NCBI RefSeq assembly: GCF_022965805.1
Contig: NW_027331320.1
Coordinates: 1 to 64,000, forward strand
Reading direction: 5' to 3'
DNA length: 64,000 bases
Source: Primulina eburnea
Taxonomy: Eukaryota > Streptophyta > Magnoliopsida > Lamiales > Gesneriaceae
Below the pieces are notes generated by a model. That model had not been told where the DNA came from, did no database searches, and saw only the letters and a program-made list of their open reading frames with translations. Positions 44,067 through 55,509 of the stretch are shown here, piece after piece. The position numbers were made by a program, and so were the translations under genes. Each line of letters opens with the position of its first letter. The stretch's first letter is position 1.

Positions 44067-45841
44067 ATGGAAGATAATAGAAAGTCCAGCGTTGCTAAAT
44101 ACGATTTTGCCCTATTTGGTGAGTAATTATCATACCCTAATATTTTTCTTGAATTTTTTTTATTACAAAAATAATGTAATTTCACTGTCTTTGTTAGATA
44201 TGGATGACACTTTGTACCCCTTGAGCTTGGGAATCAACTTGGCTTGTAGGAGAAATATAGAAGGTATGAAATTTACTGTAGATCATCACAAATTAATGGC
44301 GATTTTGTTAACGAAAACAGAGATTATGGGAAGATGTGATTACCCAGTGATTATGAATTTGTGATTCAATTTTGCAGAATACATGTTGCACCACCTGCAT
44401 ATTGAAGAAAGTCAGGTTGCAAGTATGTGCTTGGAGTTGTACAAAGAGCATGGTACAACAATGGCTGGGCTCAAGGTAGGATAAAATTGTGATATCATGC
44501 TTGTTTGTATTGGTTGGACGAATTATTCCATGACATTGTATAGTTACACATGAAAATGACATAAACAATTTATCTGACATGTTATTCAGCAATGAATTCG
44601 TTAATATATTTCGAAAAATTACTAAATCAAAAAAAAAAAAAATTAGAGAAATATTAAAATTGATGTGAGATATTAAATTGTAGGAAACTAAGGGGTGCTT
44701 TTTCTGATTTTTTTTTTTGTTGTTGTTGCAGATGATTGGATATGAATTCGACAACGATGAGTTTCATGCTTATGTCCATGGAAGATTACCCTATCATCTG
44801 CTGAAACCTGATCCACTTCTCAGGAATCTACTTCTTTCCATGCCCCAAAGAAAAATAGTATGTCAAATCCTACTACAAAGTGGAACATTTTATATATATT
44901 TTTAGAAAAATCAAATAATGGAAACAATTATATCACTCAATTTTGAGATGAAACCTCAGAACAGGTTTATCATTATATGTTACGAAAACCTTCAGTGTCT
45001 ACAACACATTCAAATATCACTCCCATTTTTTTTAAAAAGGTGGCACCCTGGTTCGACTCGAAACCTAAAGAATCCCACCCCATAGATTGGCTCAGGTCAA
45101 TCACTCACTATATCCTGCGCCATAGTCTTGGGGCACAGACAGGGTAACTTGGTTTCATAGGCCCGACCAACTACCACTAATTGTTCAAATTTTTGGGTTT
45201 GGATGCAGATATTCACAAATGCGGACCAAGCGCATGCAGCCCGAGTTCTTAGCAGGTTGGGATTGGAAGACTGTTTCCAAGGGGTCATATGTTTTGAGAC
45301 TCTCAACCCTTCTGCCCAAGAGGGAAAAGATGCAATTCAAATCGAGAATCAAAATTTCAGTTTGAAGCCTCGAATTCTATGCAAACCTTCTCTACAAGGA
45401 ACTGAAGAAGCAATTCGCATTGCAAATGTTGATCCATGCAAAACAGTCAGTATCCAAATATAGCTCGTGAAATGTTGTTTTGCGTGTGATAAATTGAGGA
45501 CGTGTGATAACTCACTTTTTTATTTACAGATATTCTTCGATGATAGCATTAGGAACATTGCCAGTGGAAAAGCAGCAGGGCTTCACACAGTAATAGTAAG
45601 CTCGAAAATTTACCAAGAATCTAATTAACCAAACTTCCTATCTTTATGAGAAAATACAGTCAATTTCTAATAAAATACAAAAATGCAGGTGGGGAGATCA
45701 ACGTTAGTACCAGGTGCAGATTATGCCTTAAACAGCATACACAATCTAAGAGAAGCAATACCTGAAATATGGGAAGATGAAGGGGAGCATTTGGAGCAAG
45801 TAATCCAGCCTTCTGCAGTAGAAACTGTTGTACTAGCATAG
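44067..45841 (+). CDS. HAD-superfamily hydrolase, SDT1-like (pyrimidine 5'-nucleotidase type)
   Basis: Seven exons join without any break: 44067-44118, 44198-44263, 44378-44475, 44732-44857, 45209-45445, 45530-45595 and 45689-45841, all GT-AG, giving 265 aa. HAD motif I is FDMDDTLYP (about residue 17), with the nucleophile Asp and acid Asp. An all-helical cap follows (EEYMLHHLHIEESQVA to LLKPDPLLRNLL). Motif II is FTNAD, the Lys region is KPSLQGTEEAI and motif IV is IFFDDSIRN. The family dephosphorylates small phosphometabolites in the cytosol; yeast Sdt1 acts on pyrimidine nucleotides, but the substrate here is not known. No signal peptide. Length is normal for plant homologues. All catalytic residues are present, so the gene looks functional. 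Confidence 0.92.
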
Positions 45842-46339
45842 ACTACTAAATCTTTTGACATTTTAAAGTCACTACTGAAAAGATGCTTCAAAAAAATAGT
45901 TTGACAACTTTAATGTGTTATAGTCGGCTACCTTAAAAGTAAAATGTAATGTTACTTGTGATAAATAAAATTCCACAAAAGATGAATTGGATTATGATGA
46001 GATTAATCAGTGCAATGCCTAGCTTAATTCTACATTGATATGCCTCAATCATTAGCATATATTGCCAGAAGTATATAATGATTAATGCGCATATCCTACC
46101 AAAATCATATTCTTCCATGTTTAACACTATTTGCTTTTTCTCTTTCATTTACTCAGGAATAAAGCAAGATCGAAGTCACTAATGCATATAAGGAATACAA
46201 ACAAGTATCAAGAACCAATCTAAATTTTGTTACTATGATGTGCTAACATATAATGCTAATACAGGTTCTTGGGTTGTACCAAAATCTCACTGCTGATATA
46301 TAAATCTGTAATAATTTTGTTTTCAACTCATGGCATTCA
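45842..46339. other. HAD gene 3' UTR and convergent spacer
   Basis: Holds the end of the HAD transcript (AATAAA-like signals near 45961) and the 3' UTR of the convergent small gene. No ORF. Confidence 0.5.
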
Positions 46340-46937
46340 TTACTGTGAGGTTCCACCTGGAATGCTCTGAAGTAGAAATTTGGCATTGTGCAAAAGTGCA
46401 TCAGTCTCCTCATTTGCAGCATCCAGCAAACGCAGTTCCTTGATCTCCTCTTGCCACTTTTCCATTTGCTCCTTGTGAATTCTGCCAAAGACTTAATTCA
46501 GAATACCAATCAAAATCTAGTTTTGGTCATTTAAAAAACCTAATTTACTTTAAATCCCTTACAAAACAACCCGTTCTTCAAATTCATTACTCAATTCCTT
46601 CAGCATCGACTTCCCCGAATCTAGCAACTCAGATACCTTCAAAAAATCACAAGGGGAAACTTTTTCTAAAAAGCTCTTTAAGAAGTTGACACTTCCAAGC
46701 TTTAAAAACATAAAAAATAAAAATAAAAAAATTGAAGCAAATAATTCTCTTGAAAAGCTCATGCATACTCTCTTGTTTAACATGGAATTTTACCATTTGA
46801 GTAAAGTTATTGATCTTGTCAAGAATCTGAGCAATCTCCATCTCGATTTGCTCAGAATTCAAAGTTCTTGACTCATTTTCTTCTCCTGGAACCTGTTCAA
46901 GAGGTCCTCCTTCCACCATTGCCTCCGTATCCTCCAT
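46340..46937 (-). CDS. Small coiled-coil protein of unknown function, 119 aa, three exons
   Basis: Exons 46937-46794, 46636-46563 and 46481-46340 join in frame (donors GTAAAA and GTAAGG; acceptors TTGAAG and GGCAG). The acidic N-terminus (MEDTEAMVEGGPLEQVPGEE) leads to heptad-rich helices: QIEMEIAQILDKINNFTQ, SELLDSGKSMLKELSNEFEE and QMEKWQEEIKELRLLDAANE, then a short tail. I do not recognise the family. The lack of a signal peptide, the size and continuous helices fit a subunit of a multi-protein complex. A non-coding first exon near 48200-48126 with donor GTAATTTC and an acceptor right before the ATG (TTCATAG) is likely, making a 1.2-kb 5' UTR intron. Confidence 0.72.
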
Positions 46938-48230
46938 CTATGAACTTCCATAGTAGTAATTAGGAAAATAGTAATTGGTTTCTTCTTTTCCCCCCTTTTA
47001 CTATCATAATATTTTGCCATCTTAATGATTGGGAAGAGCAAAAAAGTACAGATTACTCATACAGAAAGTTTCACCCGCTTTTCCATGACACCAGTACTTT
47101 GAAATGAAATTTGTATGCACAAAAAGTATGCACAAAAATTCACTAGTATTGGAATGCCCCAATCACTTCACCATTAATTCATTTATTTGGTACTTCATGA
47201 TTGAAGGAAACAAAACTTGGATAATGTAGAATTCAATTTTAAGTACTTTCTCAGAAATAGCTACATGAAAAAAAAAACAAGGACTGCGGTCAAAGAAGAT
47301 AAAAAAAATGCATGTAGAGTTCTATATAAAAATGGAATTTATACTGATTTTATATATGGTTAACAAACTTTGTGTAGCCATGACAGCCGAGGGTTGTAGG
47401 TAAATTTTCAAACAAGAGAACAGAATTTCTTCAAGATTTGACAATGAAAACTAAAATTCTCTCCTAAATCAATCATCAAAGGAATTATAAAACTAGATAG
47501 CTAAATTTTAGCCACAATTGAAGTTAAAACTGTAAAATAGAACCCTAGGCTGTCCGTACCAACATAGAAAAGAAGCTGTACCCGACATTTTCTATCAGAC
47601 TCGCAAACATGGTAAGAAATCGAAAATGATTATCCTTATTTAGCATATTAAAAGTAAGAGAAGAGAATGAGAGATATAATGCTCAAATGCTAATTTCCGC
47701 GTATCATTTTTAACCTCTAACAAATTACAAGAAGATATAACACAATTCACAACAACGCGAACAGTGAAGAGGATTTAAGCAGCCATTGAATAGTTTTTAC
47801 AACTGAGAACCTGTAAATAACAAATTTTATGGACATATATATCAGCAAATCAATGGTAAAAATGCAACAAACTCATAAGCATCTGTTATCCAGCTAATTC
47901 CGATGCATTCCAGCAATAAAAAAGTTAACAAATAAAATCGAATTACATCTATTCGCTATCTGTCTCTAGAATTCAGAAAATTCAAAGTCCAGAAAAAAAA
48001 ACCGGCGAAAAATAAACAAAATCCAGCTTCTATCTCCTCCTACGTTCATAAAACAAAGTCTATTATAGTACATATTTGGAATTGGAATTTGGAATTAGAA
48101 GAAAACGCAACCAGAAATTACCAGATTCAAATCGGCAGCCAAGTTTCGTGCGTCTATGTGAGTTGTGACCGAGAGCGAATGCAGTGAGTACATGGGAGTC
48201 TGCGAGGAATGGCGAGTGTTGGACCTCATT
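46938..48230 (-). other. Probable 5' UTR intron and first exon of the 119-aa gene
   Basis: About 1.2 kb without ORFs. At 48120-48200 the minus strand is GC-richer and ends in CTG-GTAATTTC, a plausible first-exon donor. This is inference from sequence alone. Confidence 0.4.
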
Positions 48231-48528
48231 GGCGCCAATTGTACCACAGTCGAGTAAACGTGTTTACGATTATTATTAGTATTTTAAATAATTACGCGAC
48301 AATTAACCATGTGTTTGGTTATTATGATTTGAAATTATAATTATTTAGAAATTATTTTTTGTTTGGAGAAAAAAGATTTAGAAATTTAAATATTGAGTAA
48401 CATAACCTTATGATTTTTTTTTTACATAAATCATGTTTAAACCATATTATTCACATTTTAAAAAAACCAAAAATTTTAAATTAATCTTTTCATATATTTA
48501 CATATGAAACTTAAACTATATATTTATG
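48231..48528. other. Intergenic, nothing recognised
   Basis: AT-rich spacer. Confidence 0.4.
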
Positions 48529-48660
48529 GAGTAGGTCTCTTGTGAGACGATTTTACGTATATTTATCTGTGAGACGGATCAACTTTAACAATATACAAAA
48601 TAAAAAATAAATAAATTCATCGGTGAATCAAAACCAAGAAAACACGTCTTATTTTTTATT
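48529..48660 (+). mobile_element. GAGAC-palindrome MITE, degraded copy
   Basis: The left arm GTGAGACGATTTTACG is recognisable; most of the rest has decayed. Confidence 0.5.
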
Positions 48661-48900
48661 CTAGCAAATCGAATCATTATTAAATCTTGATATGAAAGGT
48701 TATTCTCATGATAGTCAACAAAGACGAATCAACATGTAGAAGTCCCAAGAAAAATTGGATCTGATGTCAAAGAAGTAAAAAATAAAATAAAAATAACATA
48801 TCAATTGAGAGATTCTAAGCTAATTATAATATTATAATCAAAATGACATGGTGATTTATCCATATAAAATGATATATATCGATATACATATATCAAACTA

Positions 48901-49083
48901 GACAAAAACTTATGTGAGACGGTCTCACGGATCGTATTTATGAGACGGATCTCTTATTTGGATCACCCATGAAAAAATATCACTTTTTATGCTAAGAGTA
49001 TTACTTTTTATTGTGAATATGAGTAGGGTTGACCCGTCTCACAGATTATGATCCGTGAGACAGTCTCATATGAAACTCACTCA
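48901..49083 (-). mobile_element. GAGAC-palindrome MITE, full copy 3' of the receptor kinase
   Basis: Inverted orientation, from GACAAAAACTTATGTGAGAC to CAGTCTCATATGAAACTCAC. It ends 127 bases from the stop of the kinase gene, so it may lie in its 3' UTR or terminator zone. Confidence 0.85.
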
Positions 49084-49209
49084 TCAAACTAATGTATAAA
49101 TACGAAAATAAATCCGTAAAATCGTTTCACATGCTTATTCAAAAAGGTGTTCTTCGAATATTACATTCTACATATAGAGATATACATATATGAAGTATAA
49201 AAAAAAATC

Positions 49210-51447
49210 TCATTCGATGGAACTTTCAATGGTAGAGCTACTGCTAATCCATTTATCTGTAACAGCAACAGGTGACGTCAAATTCTTGTTCTTCAACAAT
49301 ATGACCTCGTCTGTCTCCGGAGAATGAAGCATCTTTCCATTCCCATTTTCCTCTCTCACGTTCTCAAACATCAACTCATCCCCATTCTGAATATCCTTCA
49401 AATAATCCAACACCTCGTCCATCGACGGCCTCATCTCCTTCTCCGGTTGCAGACACCGGAAAGCCAAATCGGCCACGGACGTGGTCATTCTCGTGACCTC
49501 GGCATCGGTGCCGTACCCAAGAGATGAGTCGATTAGTTCCTCTAAATCACATTTCTGAATCTTGTTTAAAGCGAAGCTAGCCAAGTTTATTTCATGTCTA
49601 TGTCTGTTTATGTCCACTGCAGGCATGGATGATATGAGCTCGACTAGCACGACCCCCAAACTATACACATCGCTTTTACCTGTGAGTTGGTAACATTGAT
49701 GGTATTCGGGATCGACGTACCCTGGAGTCCCCTGAGGAGCGGTGGAGACGTGAGTTGCATCGATTGGGAAGAGTCTTGACAGCCCAAAATCCGCAACTTT
49801 GACGCAGAAGTTTCCGTCGAGTAATATGTTGTTCGTCTTCACGTCGCGGTGGATTATGTCTGATTTGTGTAGGTAAGTTAGCGCAGTTGCTGTTTCTATG
49901 GCTATGTTCATGCGAGTGGACCAAGTTAGTGGGGATTCGTCAGCTCTTTTGCCATGGAGATGATCGGCTACGGTTCCATTTTCAACGTACTCATAAACGA
50001 GTAATAATTCTCGGCTTCTTCTGGAGGTGCAGCCGTAGAGAGAAACGAGATTTGGATGCTTCAAACATGTAAGAATTTTGATCTCGTTCATGAATTGTTC
50101 GACCCTTCTGTAGTTATGCTCGTAGAGTCGTTTTATAGCGACTTCTCTTCCATCTCTGAGTTTCCCTAGTCATTAGTTATAAACAGATTAGTGAAACTAT
50201 ACTTGGAAACTGCAGAAATGGACTTATCCCACATACTGAGAAGAAAGGAGAAACTTTTTTAGTACCATAATATACGGTTCCAAAGCCTCCATCGCCGAGT
50301 TCTCGGGCGGAATCGAAGTTATTCGTGGCCTCCACGAGTTCTGTGTAGGAAAATACAGGGATTCCAAAGTATAAGCTTCCGCCTTCAATATCTGATTTTG
50401 AGGAGGGATCCGAGGATACGTTTCTCCATAGGCGGTAGGCATTTGTGACTCGTTTCTTGTTTCGCCAGATTAAAAAGGCCAACAAGCACATGAAAAATGC
50501 AGCTCCCGGTATAGCTAAGTACCACAAATCAGACTCATTAACGTTTGGAAACCAGAATACTAAGATGGAAACACGGTAATCAGACTGACAATACCTGCGG
50601 CTATTATTATTTTCATCTTCTTTTTGTTTCCTGCAACCAAATCTAAGGTAAGAATAATTATTAATTGCATATCCCAAACGAACCAGTGGAGGGTTACTCA
50701 AGAAGAAGCAAAAATAAACATCATCATTGAATTTTTCACCAAGAAAACAACTCTATATGTAAGCATAAAATTTGGTTCCTTCTGCAAGTAACGAACAACA
50801 TATATATGACACTGACCTTTAGTTTGTTCAACATGCCACTCAAGATCAAATTCATAAGCAAGCAGTTTGAACAAGCCATCACTCCAATTCAAAGAACGAT
50901 TCCACAAAGGCATTTGAATCGAACGACATCCAAAAGGGAGATCAGCCCCACTAGCACGATTTCCATCCTCTGGGTTTCTATAATATACATCAAAGCCTAA
51001 ACATTGCGAGTGATTTTTGTAATCTTTGAAATGCTCTTCCACACTCCTATCATGGAAAGCCTTGTCACATGTGAAGAGGGTGAGATTTGGGGATATTACG
51101 AATGAAATATTGGGAGAAATATAGAGAGGAAAACTGCTGAAAGAAAAACAACTACTGCGATCCAAATTATACCGAAGGGATAGGTCTCGAACAAAATATT
51201 TATTTGCGGAAATATTATCCAAAACATCGTAGGACGGCCCTTTATCCCCAAGCCTAAACATTGGTACCGAAGTATTACAAGCAACCTCGATTAACCCGCA
51301 GTCGGGGCGTTCGAGCCCGGTGAGGGGATACTCCAGGAGCCCAAGTTCTGAACAAGTGAAGGATTTGGGGCAGTTGTTGGCATCGGAAAAGTTGAGAAGC
51401 AGAGCATGGAATACGAAGAAGAACAGGAATAAATCGGGAAAGGCCAT
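49210..51447 (-). CDS. LRK10L-like receptor kinase (leaf rust 10 disease-resistance locus type)
   Basis: Four exons: 51447-50817, 50630-50595, 50514-50266 and 50165-49210 (623 aa), all with GT-AG joins in phase. The 80-base intron between exons 2 and 3 is the least certain. ATG 51447 starts a signal peptide (MAFPDLFLFFFVFHALLLNF). The Cys-rich ectodomain (about 25-210) is of the GUB_WAK_bind / WAK-associated type. One membrane span (IPGAAFFMCLLAFLIW) follows. The Ser/Thr kinase has P-loop GDGGFGTVYYG, VAIKRL, HRDVKTNNILLD, DFGLSR and GTPGYVDPEY, so it should be active. Such kinases sit in the plasma membrane; some relatives act in defence or hormone responses. The ligand is unknown. A poorly conserved ectodomain could allow quick divergence. 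Confidence 0.87.
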
Positions 51448-51772
51448 GCAGAGAAGGGAAAATGGAGGCAAGATTTTTATCTTCCGGTGGTCTTACTTTT
51501 GTAACACAGCTGTTGTTTGTGCTACAAACGCCGTAGTTGACTTGACCCAACCCAATAAAATTAATTTAGAAATAATATAATCTGGAAAAAAAACTTGAAA
51601 TGATATATATATATTTTAATTATTATTGTTTTTTTTTTATTTATTTGCTTAAATTAGTTTGAAATGGTCAGATTGAGGTTAGGAACACTCAAGTTTCGCT
51701 GTCATTATCAACTTGACTTGCGGGTCGTTTACATAATTGACCATTGACTGCGACGTGAGTTAAAAAAAACTA
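51448..51772. other. Promoter region of the LRK10L-like gene
   Basis: The upstream side is AT-rich after about 51570. I see no clear TATA box that I can position with confidence. Confidence 0.35.
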
Positions 51773-51936
51773 CAAATTAGATGATCATCAAATAAAATGC
51801 ATTATAAATTCTAATATAAATCAATTTTTTTTTTAATATCTGGAATATAAAAAACAAATTAGATGATCATCAAATAAAATGCATTATAAATTCTAATATA
51901 AATCAATTTTTTTTTAATATCTGGAATATAAAAAAT
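51773..51936. repeat. Exact-type tandem duplication of 82 bp
   Basis: CAAATTAGATGATCATCAAA to GGAATATAAAAAA occurs twice (51773-51854 and 51855-51936). The copies differ only in one T of a homopolymer, so the event is recent. Confidence 0.92.
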
Positions 51937-52316
51937 TTGATTATATGGAATTATTATTTTTCGTGTCAAATATTATGTTTAAACTTTATCATGCGATGAA
52001 TTACGATCAGAAAAAAAGAAAATCAAAGTCTCGTATAAGATTAGAAAAAAACGAAAAGTTGGGAGGCTTTGAAAAAGGTTGGTGATATCAAGATAACTTT
52101 TAATTTTCCCATTTAGTTTGTAAAAATAATTGAGGATTATAAAAAATTTAAGAGATATTGTACAATCTCAGATGTCAAATTTTTGACACGGATATCTAAC
52201 CCGGTACGGTTAATGAAAAAGTAATTATAAATATAGATCGAATCAACCCGTCTCACTAGAGACTTATTCAATAATTATTGGATAATTATGTTATTCCATT
52301 GAAATATTTATTCTTA
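51937..52316. other. Intergenic, nothing recognised
   Basis: AT-rich; a scrap GTCTCACTAGAG at 52250 may be MITE debris. Confidence 0.4.
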
Positions 52317-52487
52317 AAAGTCTTGTGAGACCGTTTCATTAGTTAATTTTGTGTTATCTATATATTACCCGACCACACCCATGAAAATATTACTTTTATA
52401 TTATAAATATTACTTTTTTATTTTAGGTATAGATCCAATCGACACATCTCACATATATAAAATACTCTGACTGTCTCGTAATATTTT
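52317..52487 (+). mobile_element. GAGAC-palindrome MITE, diverged copy
   Basis: Has GTGAGACCGTTTCA, the CCCATGAAAATATTACTTTT core and CAATCGACACATCTCACA. Confidence 0.55.
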
Positions 52488-52806
52488 TTGTTTTTTTTAA
52501 AAATAAAAATAAAGTGTCCATTCATATTATGCATTCAACCATTTTATTGACGATGACAGCACAACTCCGGCCCACTCCCTCTCCGTCCAACAAGTTAAAC
52601 GAAATTTTTACGTAAAAGCGAAGAAATTCCTTATGCTAAGACTGGTGATCATCAAATAATAAAATATATAAACATATACATATATATAATCATGAAATAT
52701 TTCAAGAGTTACGTATAAATGTACTGGAAAAGTAGCAATTTTCTCCCTTGGCCTAAATATTATTTTGGATTTCTAATCAATCATTAGTATAAAGAAATCA
52801 GTTTTA

Positions 52807-53052
52807 GGATGTGTTTGGTTGAGTTGATTAAATAAAGATAGATTAATAGTAAAATATTTATCGTTAAAATTTTAAGATGTTTTAATAATCATTTTGATCC
52901 GGTTTAAGATCCAATTTTATTAATTAAATAGTTATCCATAAAATTGGATCTTAAACGGATCAAAATGATTATTAAAACAACTTAAAATTTTAACGATAAA
53001 AATATTTGACTATTAATCTATCATTATTTAATCCACTCAACCAAACACACCC
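52807..53052. mobile_element. Long foldback MITE, flanked by TA
   Basis: The arms GGATGTGTTTGGTTGAGT and ACTCAACCAAACACACCC are ends of an inverted repeat that runs the full half-length (about 115 bp each side), so the whole element forms one hairpin. Both ends are flanked by TA (52805-52806, 53053-53054). It has no coding capacity. The TA target fits Tc1/mariner-type elements; the TIR resembles GTTTGG-type MITEs, so the superfamily is open. Confidence 0.85.
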
Positions 53053-53146
53053 TAAGAGTATTATTTTTTATTGTGAATATGGGTGGGGTTGACTCATCTC
53101 ACAGATTAAGATCCGTAAGACGGTCTCACATGAGACCCACTCAAAG
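53053..53146 (-). mobile_element. Partial GAGAC-palindrome MITE next to the foldback MITE
   Basis: It starts TAAGAGTATTATTTTTTATT, which is mid-element in full copies, and has one arm only. The foldback element sits at the break, so it may have landed in this copy. Confidence 0.7.
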
Positions 53147-53855
53147 AGAATTCAAGAACTAAACCGCAAGAGTCTTTAATAGAGATGAGAGGAGAGCAGC
53201 CAGTCGAGCCCGATATTAGTAAACAATTGAGTTATCTGACCTTAAAATATTGGTCTTTTTATTACAAACGTTTTTAAAAATATTTCGACGAGAGACACAG
53301 TACGAGATTAAAATCTGTTTGGACAAGTATTTTTTAAACGTTTTAGCGTTTTATAAAATGAAAAAAAAAGTATGTATTTGAACAAAAATTTTTAAATTGT
53401 TTATAAAACATATTTTTTTTAAATGCTTCTCTTATTATAATTTTTAAATAATAATTGAAAGATATATTTAAAGTAAAAAAAACATAGGTCAAACTATAAT
53501 ATATCAAAAATAAGAAACAAAATTTTAAAAAATAAAATAAAATGAAAAAAAATCGACAGAAACCCGATCTATTAACAACAAGTAGATCTACACTGGTAAT
53601 CATTATTTTTCAGGGAAAAAACAAGAATAATAATAAAAATAAACATATGCAATTCCTCTTGCATGAAGTATTAAGGTGTACGGATGAAAATAATCTCTAT
53701 TGATTTATCCAATGATGCTTGCTGTACGATAGTACAAATGGGCCTTGGCTATGGTGCATGCACCAGGAGAACTACTCAGGCCCAATTTTATTTCAAATAT
53801 TTCCATCCATACATAACCTAAAGGATTTTTAAACTTAAAAATATCACAAAAACTA
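53147..53855. other. Intergenic, nothing recognised
   Basis: AT-rich; the open frames here are low-complexity. Confidence 0.4.
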
Positions 53856-53970
53856 TTGTGAGATGGACTCACAAGTCAATTTTGTGAGACGTGTATCTTA
53901 TTGTGAATAAGAACATGGTTGATCCGTCTCATGGATAAAGATCCGTGAAACCGTATCACAATAGACCTAC
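53856..53970 (-). mobile_element. GAGAC-palindrome MITE, shortened copy
   Basis: GTGAGATGGACTCACAAGTC and GATCCGTGAAACCGTATCAC flank a reduced core. Confidence 0.6.
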
Positions 53971-54358
53971 TATAAACAGATTTAGATACAATATGAGTTC
54001 AAACCCATGTAAATAACGAAAAAATCAAAGTCATATTCAATCATCAACCATGAAATATGATTTATCAAGATATTAAACAACCCATAGTGGACAAAGCCAA
54101 ATTGATCACCTTGTGACTTAAAAAATGACTTTATCCACACACATCTCAATCAATATGGTCATATAATTGCAAAAATTAAGAGTTTTGAATATTTTATATA
54201 AAAAAAATATAGATTAAATCGCGCCGCAATTCTCCAATTCAGCATCAGCTCATGAAAATGAGGCTGTAATAATATATATATAGTTTCTATGAGAATTTTT
54301 TTAGAAATTTCAATTTAGCTAATTCTATTAAGTAGAAATAATTAATTGATAGCAAAAA
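53971..54358. other. Intergenic, nothing recognised
   Basis: I looked for a kinase or RING exon downstream of the 54603-55356 exon and see none. Confidence 0.4.
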
Positions 54359-54492
54359 TATGTGTGAGACGGATCTCTTATTTGGGTCGCTCATGAAAAA
54401 GTATTACTTTTTACGCTAAATGTATTACTTTTTATAGTGAATATGGATAGGGTTGACCCGTCTCACAAATTATGATCCGTGATACGGTCTCT
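54359..54492 (-). mobile_element. GAGAC-palindrome MITE overlapping the end of the WAK-type read-through frame
   Basis: GTGTGAGACGGATCTCTTAT to GATCCGTGATACGGTCTC. It lies 110 bases inside what would be the first intron of the gene at 54603-55356. Confidence 0.75.
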
Positions 54493-54602
54493 AAGATTTA
54501 CTATTAATTGATTAATGCCTAAAGTATGTGATAAGGCCATATTTACGCTACACCAGGTGAGATGTATCTGAAATATACTGAAGAAAAGGGAAAAGAACTT
54601 AC

Positions 54603-55356
54603 CAGGTTTGCAAGTCGCGGAATGAGGTCTGTCAGGGCAGAAACACATGAATTTATAAGAAGTTTCGTTAAATCCACAACTCCCACCACTTATTTCACAT
54701 GCGTCACAATCGGCTGCTATCCAGTTCAATTCGAATCCCTTCTTGGCAACCTCGAGGAGATCTCCAATTCCGCCGTTTCCACCGCCCGATTGGCCGGCCC
54801 CATCCACCGGCACCAGAACGTTTCTTGGGCAATCTTCCAGCGCAATTCTGATCAAGTTTTCATCTCTACCATCATCATACAATGCCAAGTCCCAGTTACC
54901 ACAGTCAACCTGGTACTTAGACAGATCATTAGTTAACGTCTCCCGGCAGTCTCCGAACAGACGGAGATGTGTTGCATCTACATAATCGAACTGGGGCCGC
55001 GTATAAAGCGTGCTGTTTCTAATTCCTGGGAGACAGCTGCTGGAATTTGAGTTTAAAACAGCTGAATCAATCACACGAAAATTCCGGTTTCTATAAGAGA
55101 TTCCCTCGATTACATATTCGTTTCCGGGTAATTCAAGAACTGGGGATCCAAGATCGCTGCAGTTTAGCATAAATCCAGGGAATCCACAGTAGGCTTCCTG
55201 CAGGCCTTGAATATAGAACGGAAAGCTTATGTTCAGGCCACCACAAAGGACCGGTACGCTGCAGGCTTCATATCGGTAATCGGCGCCGGAAGATCTTTCG
55301 GATAAGATGATGACACAGAATATACAGAAGCTCGAATATATGAAGAAATCATGCAT
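54603..55356 (-). pseudogene. LRK10L/WAK-type ectodomain exon without kinase
   Basis: ATG 55356 begins a signal peptide (MHDFFIYSSFCIFCVIILSE). The GUB_WAK_bind domain follows (CSVPVLCGGLNISFPFYI, YCGFPGFMLNCSDLG) and then the WAK-associated C-terminal domain (CDACEISGGSCGFNE, FMCFCPDRPHSATC). It ends at a good donor (CCTG-GTAAGT). In complete genes the next exon codes for a membrane span and kinase, or a RING domain in ATL20-22 relatives. No such exon is seen in the 3.1 kb before the next gene. It may be a truncated copy, or a secreted ectodomain if the intron is retained (stop at 54463). The exon is intact, so loss of the rest could be recent. Confidence 0.72.
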
Positions 55357-55509
55357 GGTTTTTGGGTTCACCGGATCAAAATCTCTCGGGTTTTCAAAAT
55401 ATTCATGATAATCTTGAGAAAAGTAGTGGTAATCTCGCGTATGAAGAGAGTTGACTGTCAATTGGGAAATCGTACGAGTAGGCAAGGGTTACCTGTCTGA
55501 AGAATAGCC

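Noticed and set aside
44308..44754. Minus-strand 148-codon frame across the HAD gene
   Set aside because: It spans introns and an exon of the HAD gene on the opposite strand, is biased in composition and has no domain.
50177..50701. Continuous frame through the short introns of the receptor kinase
   Set aside because: It runs through predicted introns and would change the segment before the membrane span; the spliced model gives a standard receptor.
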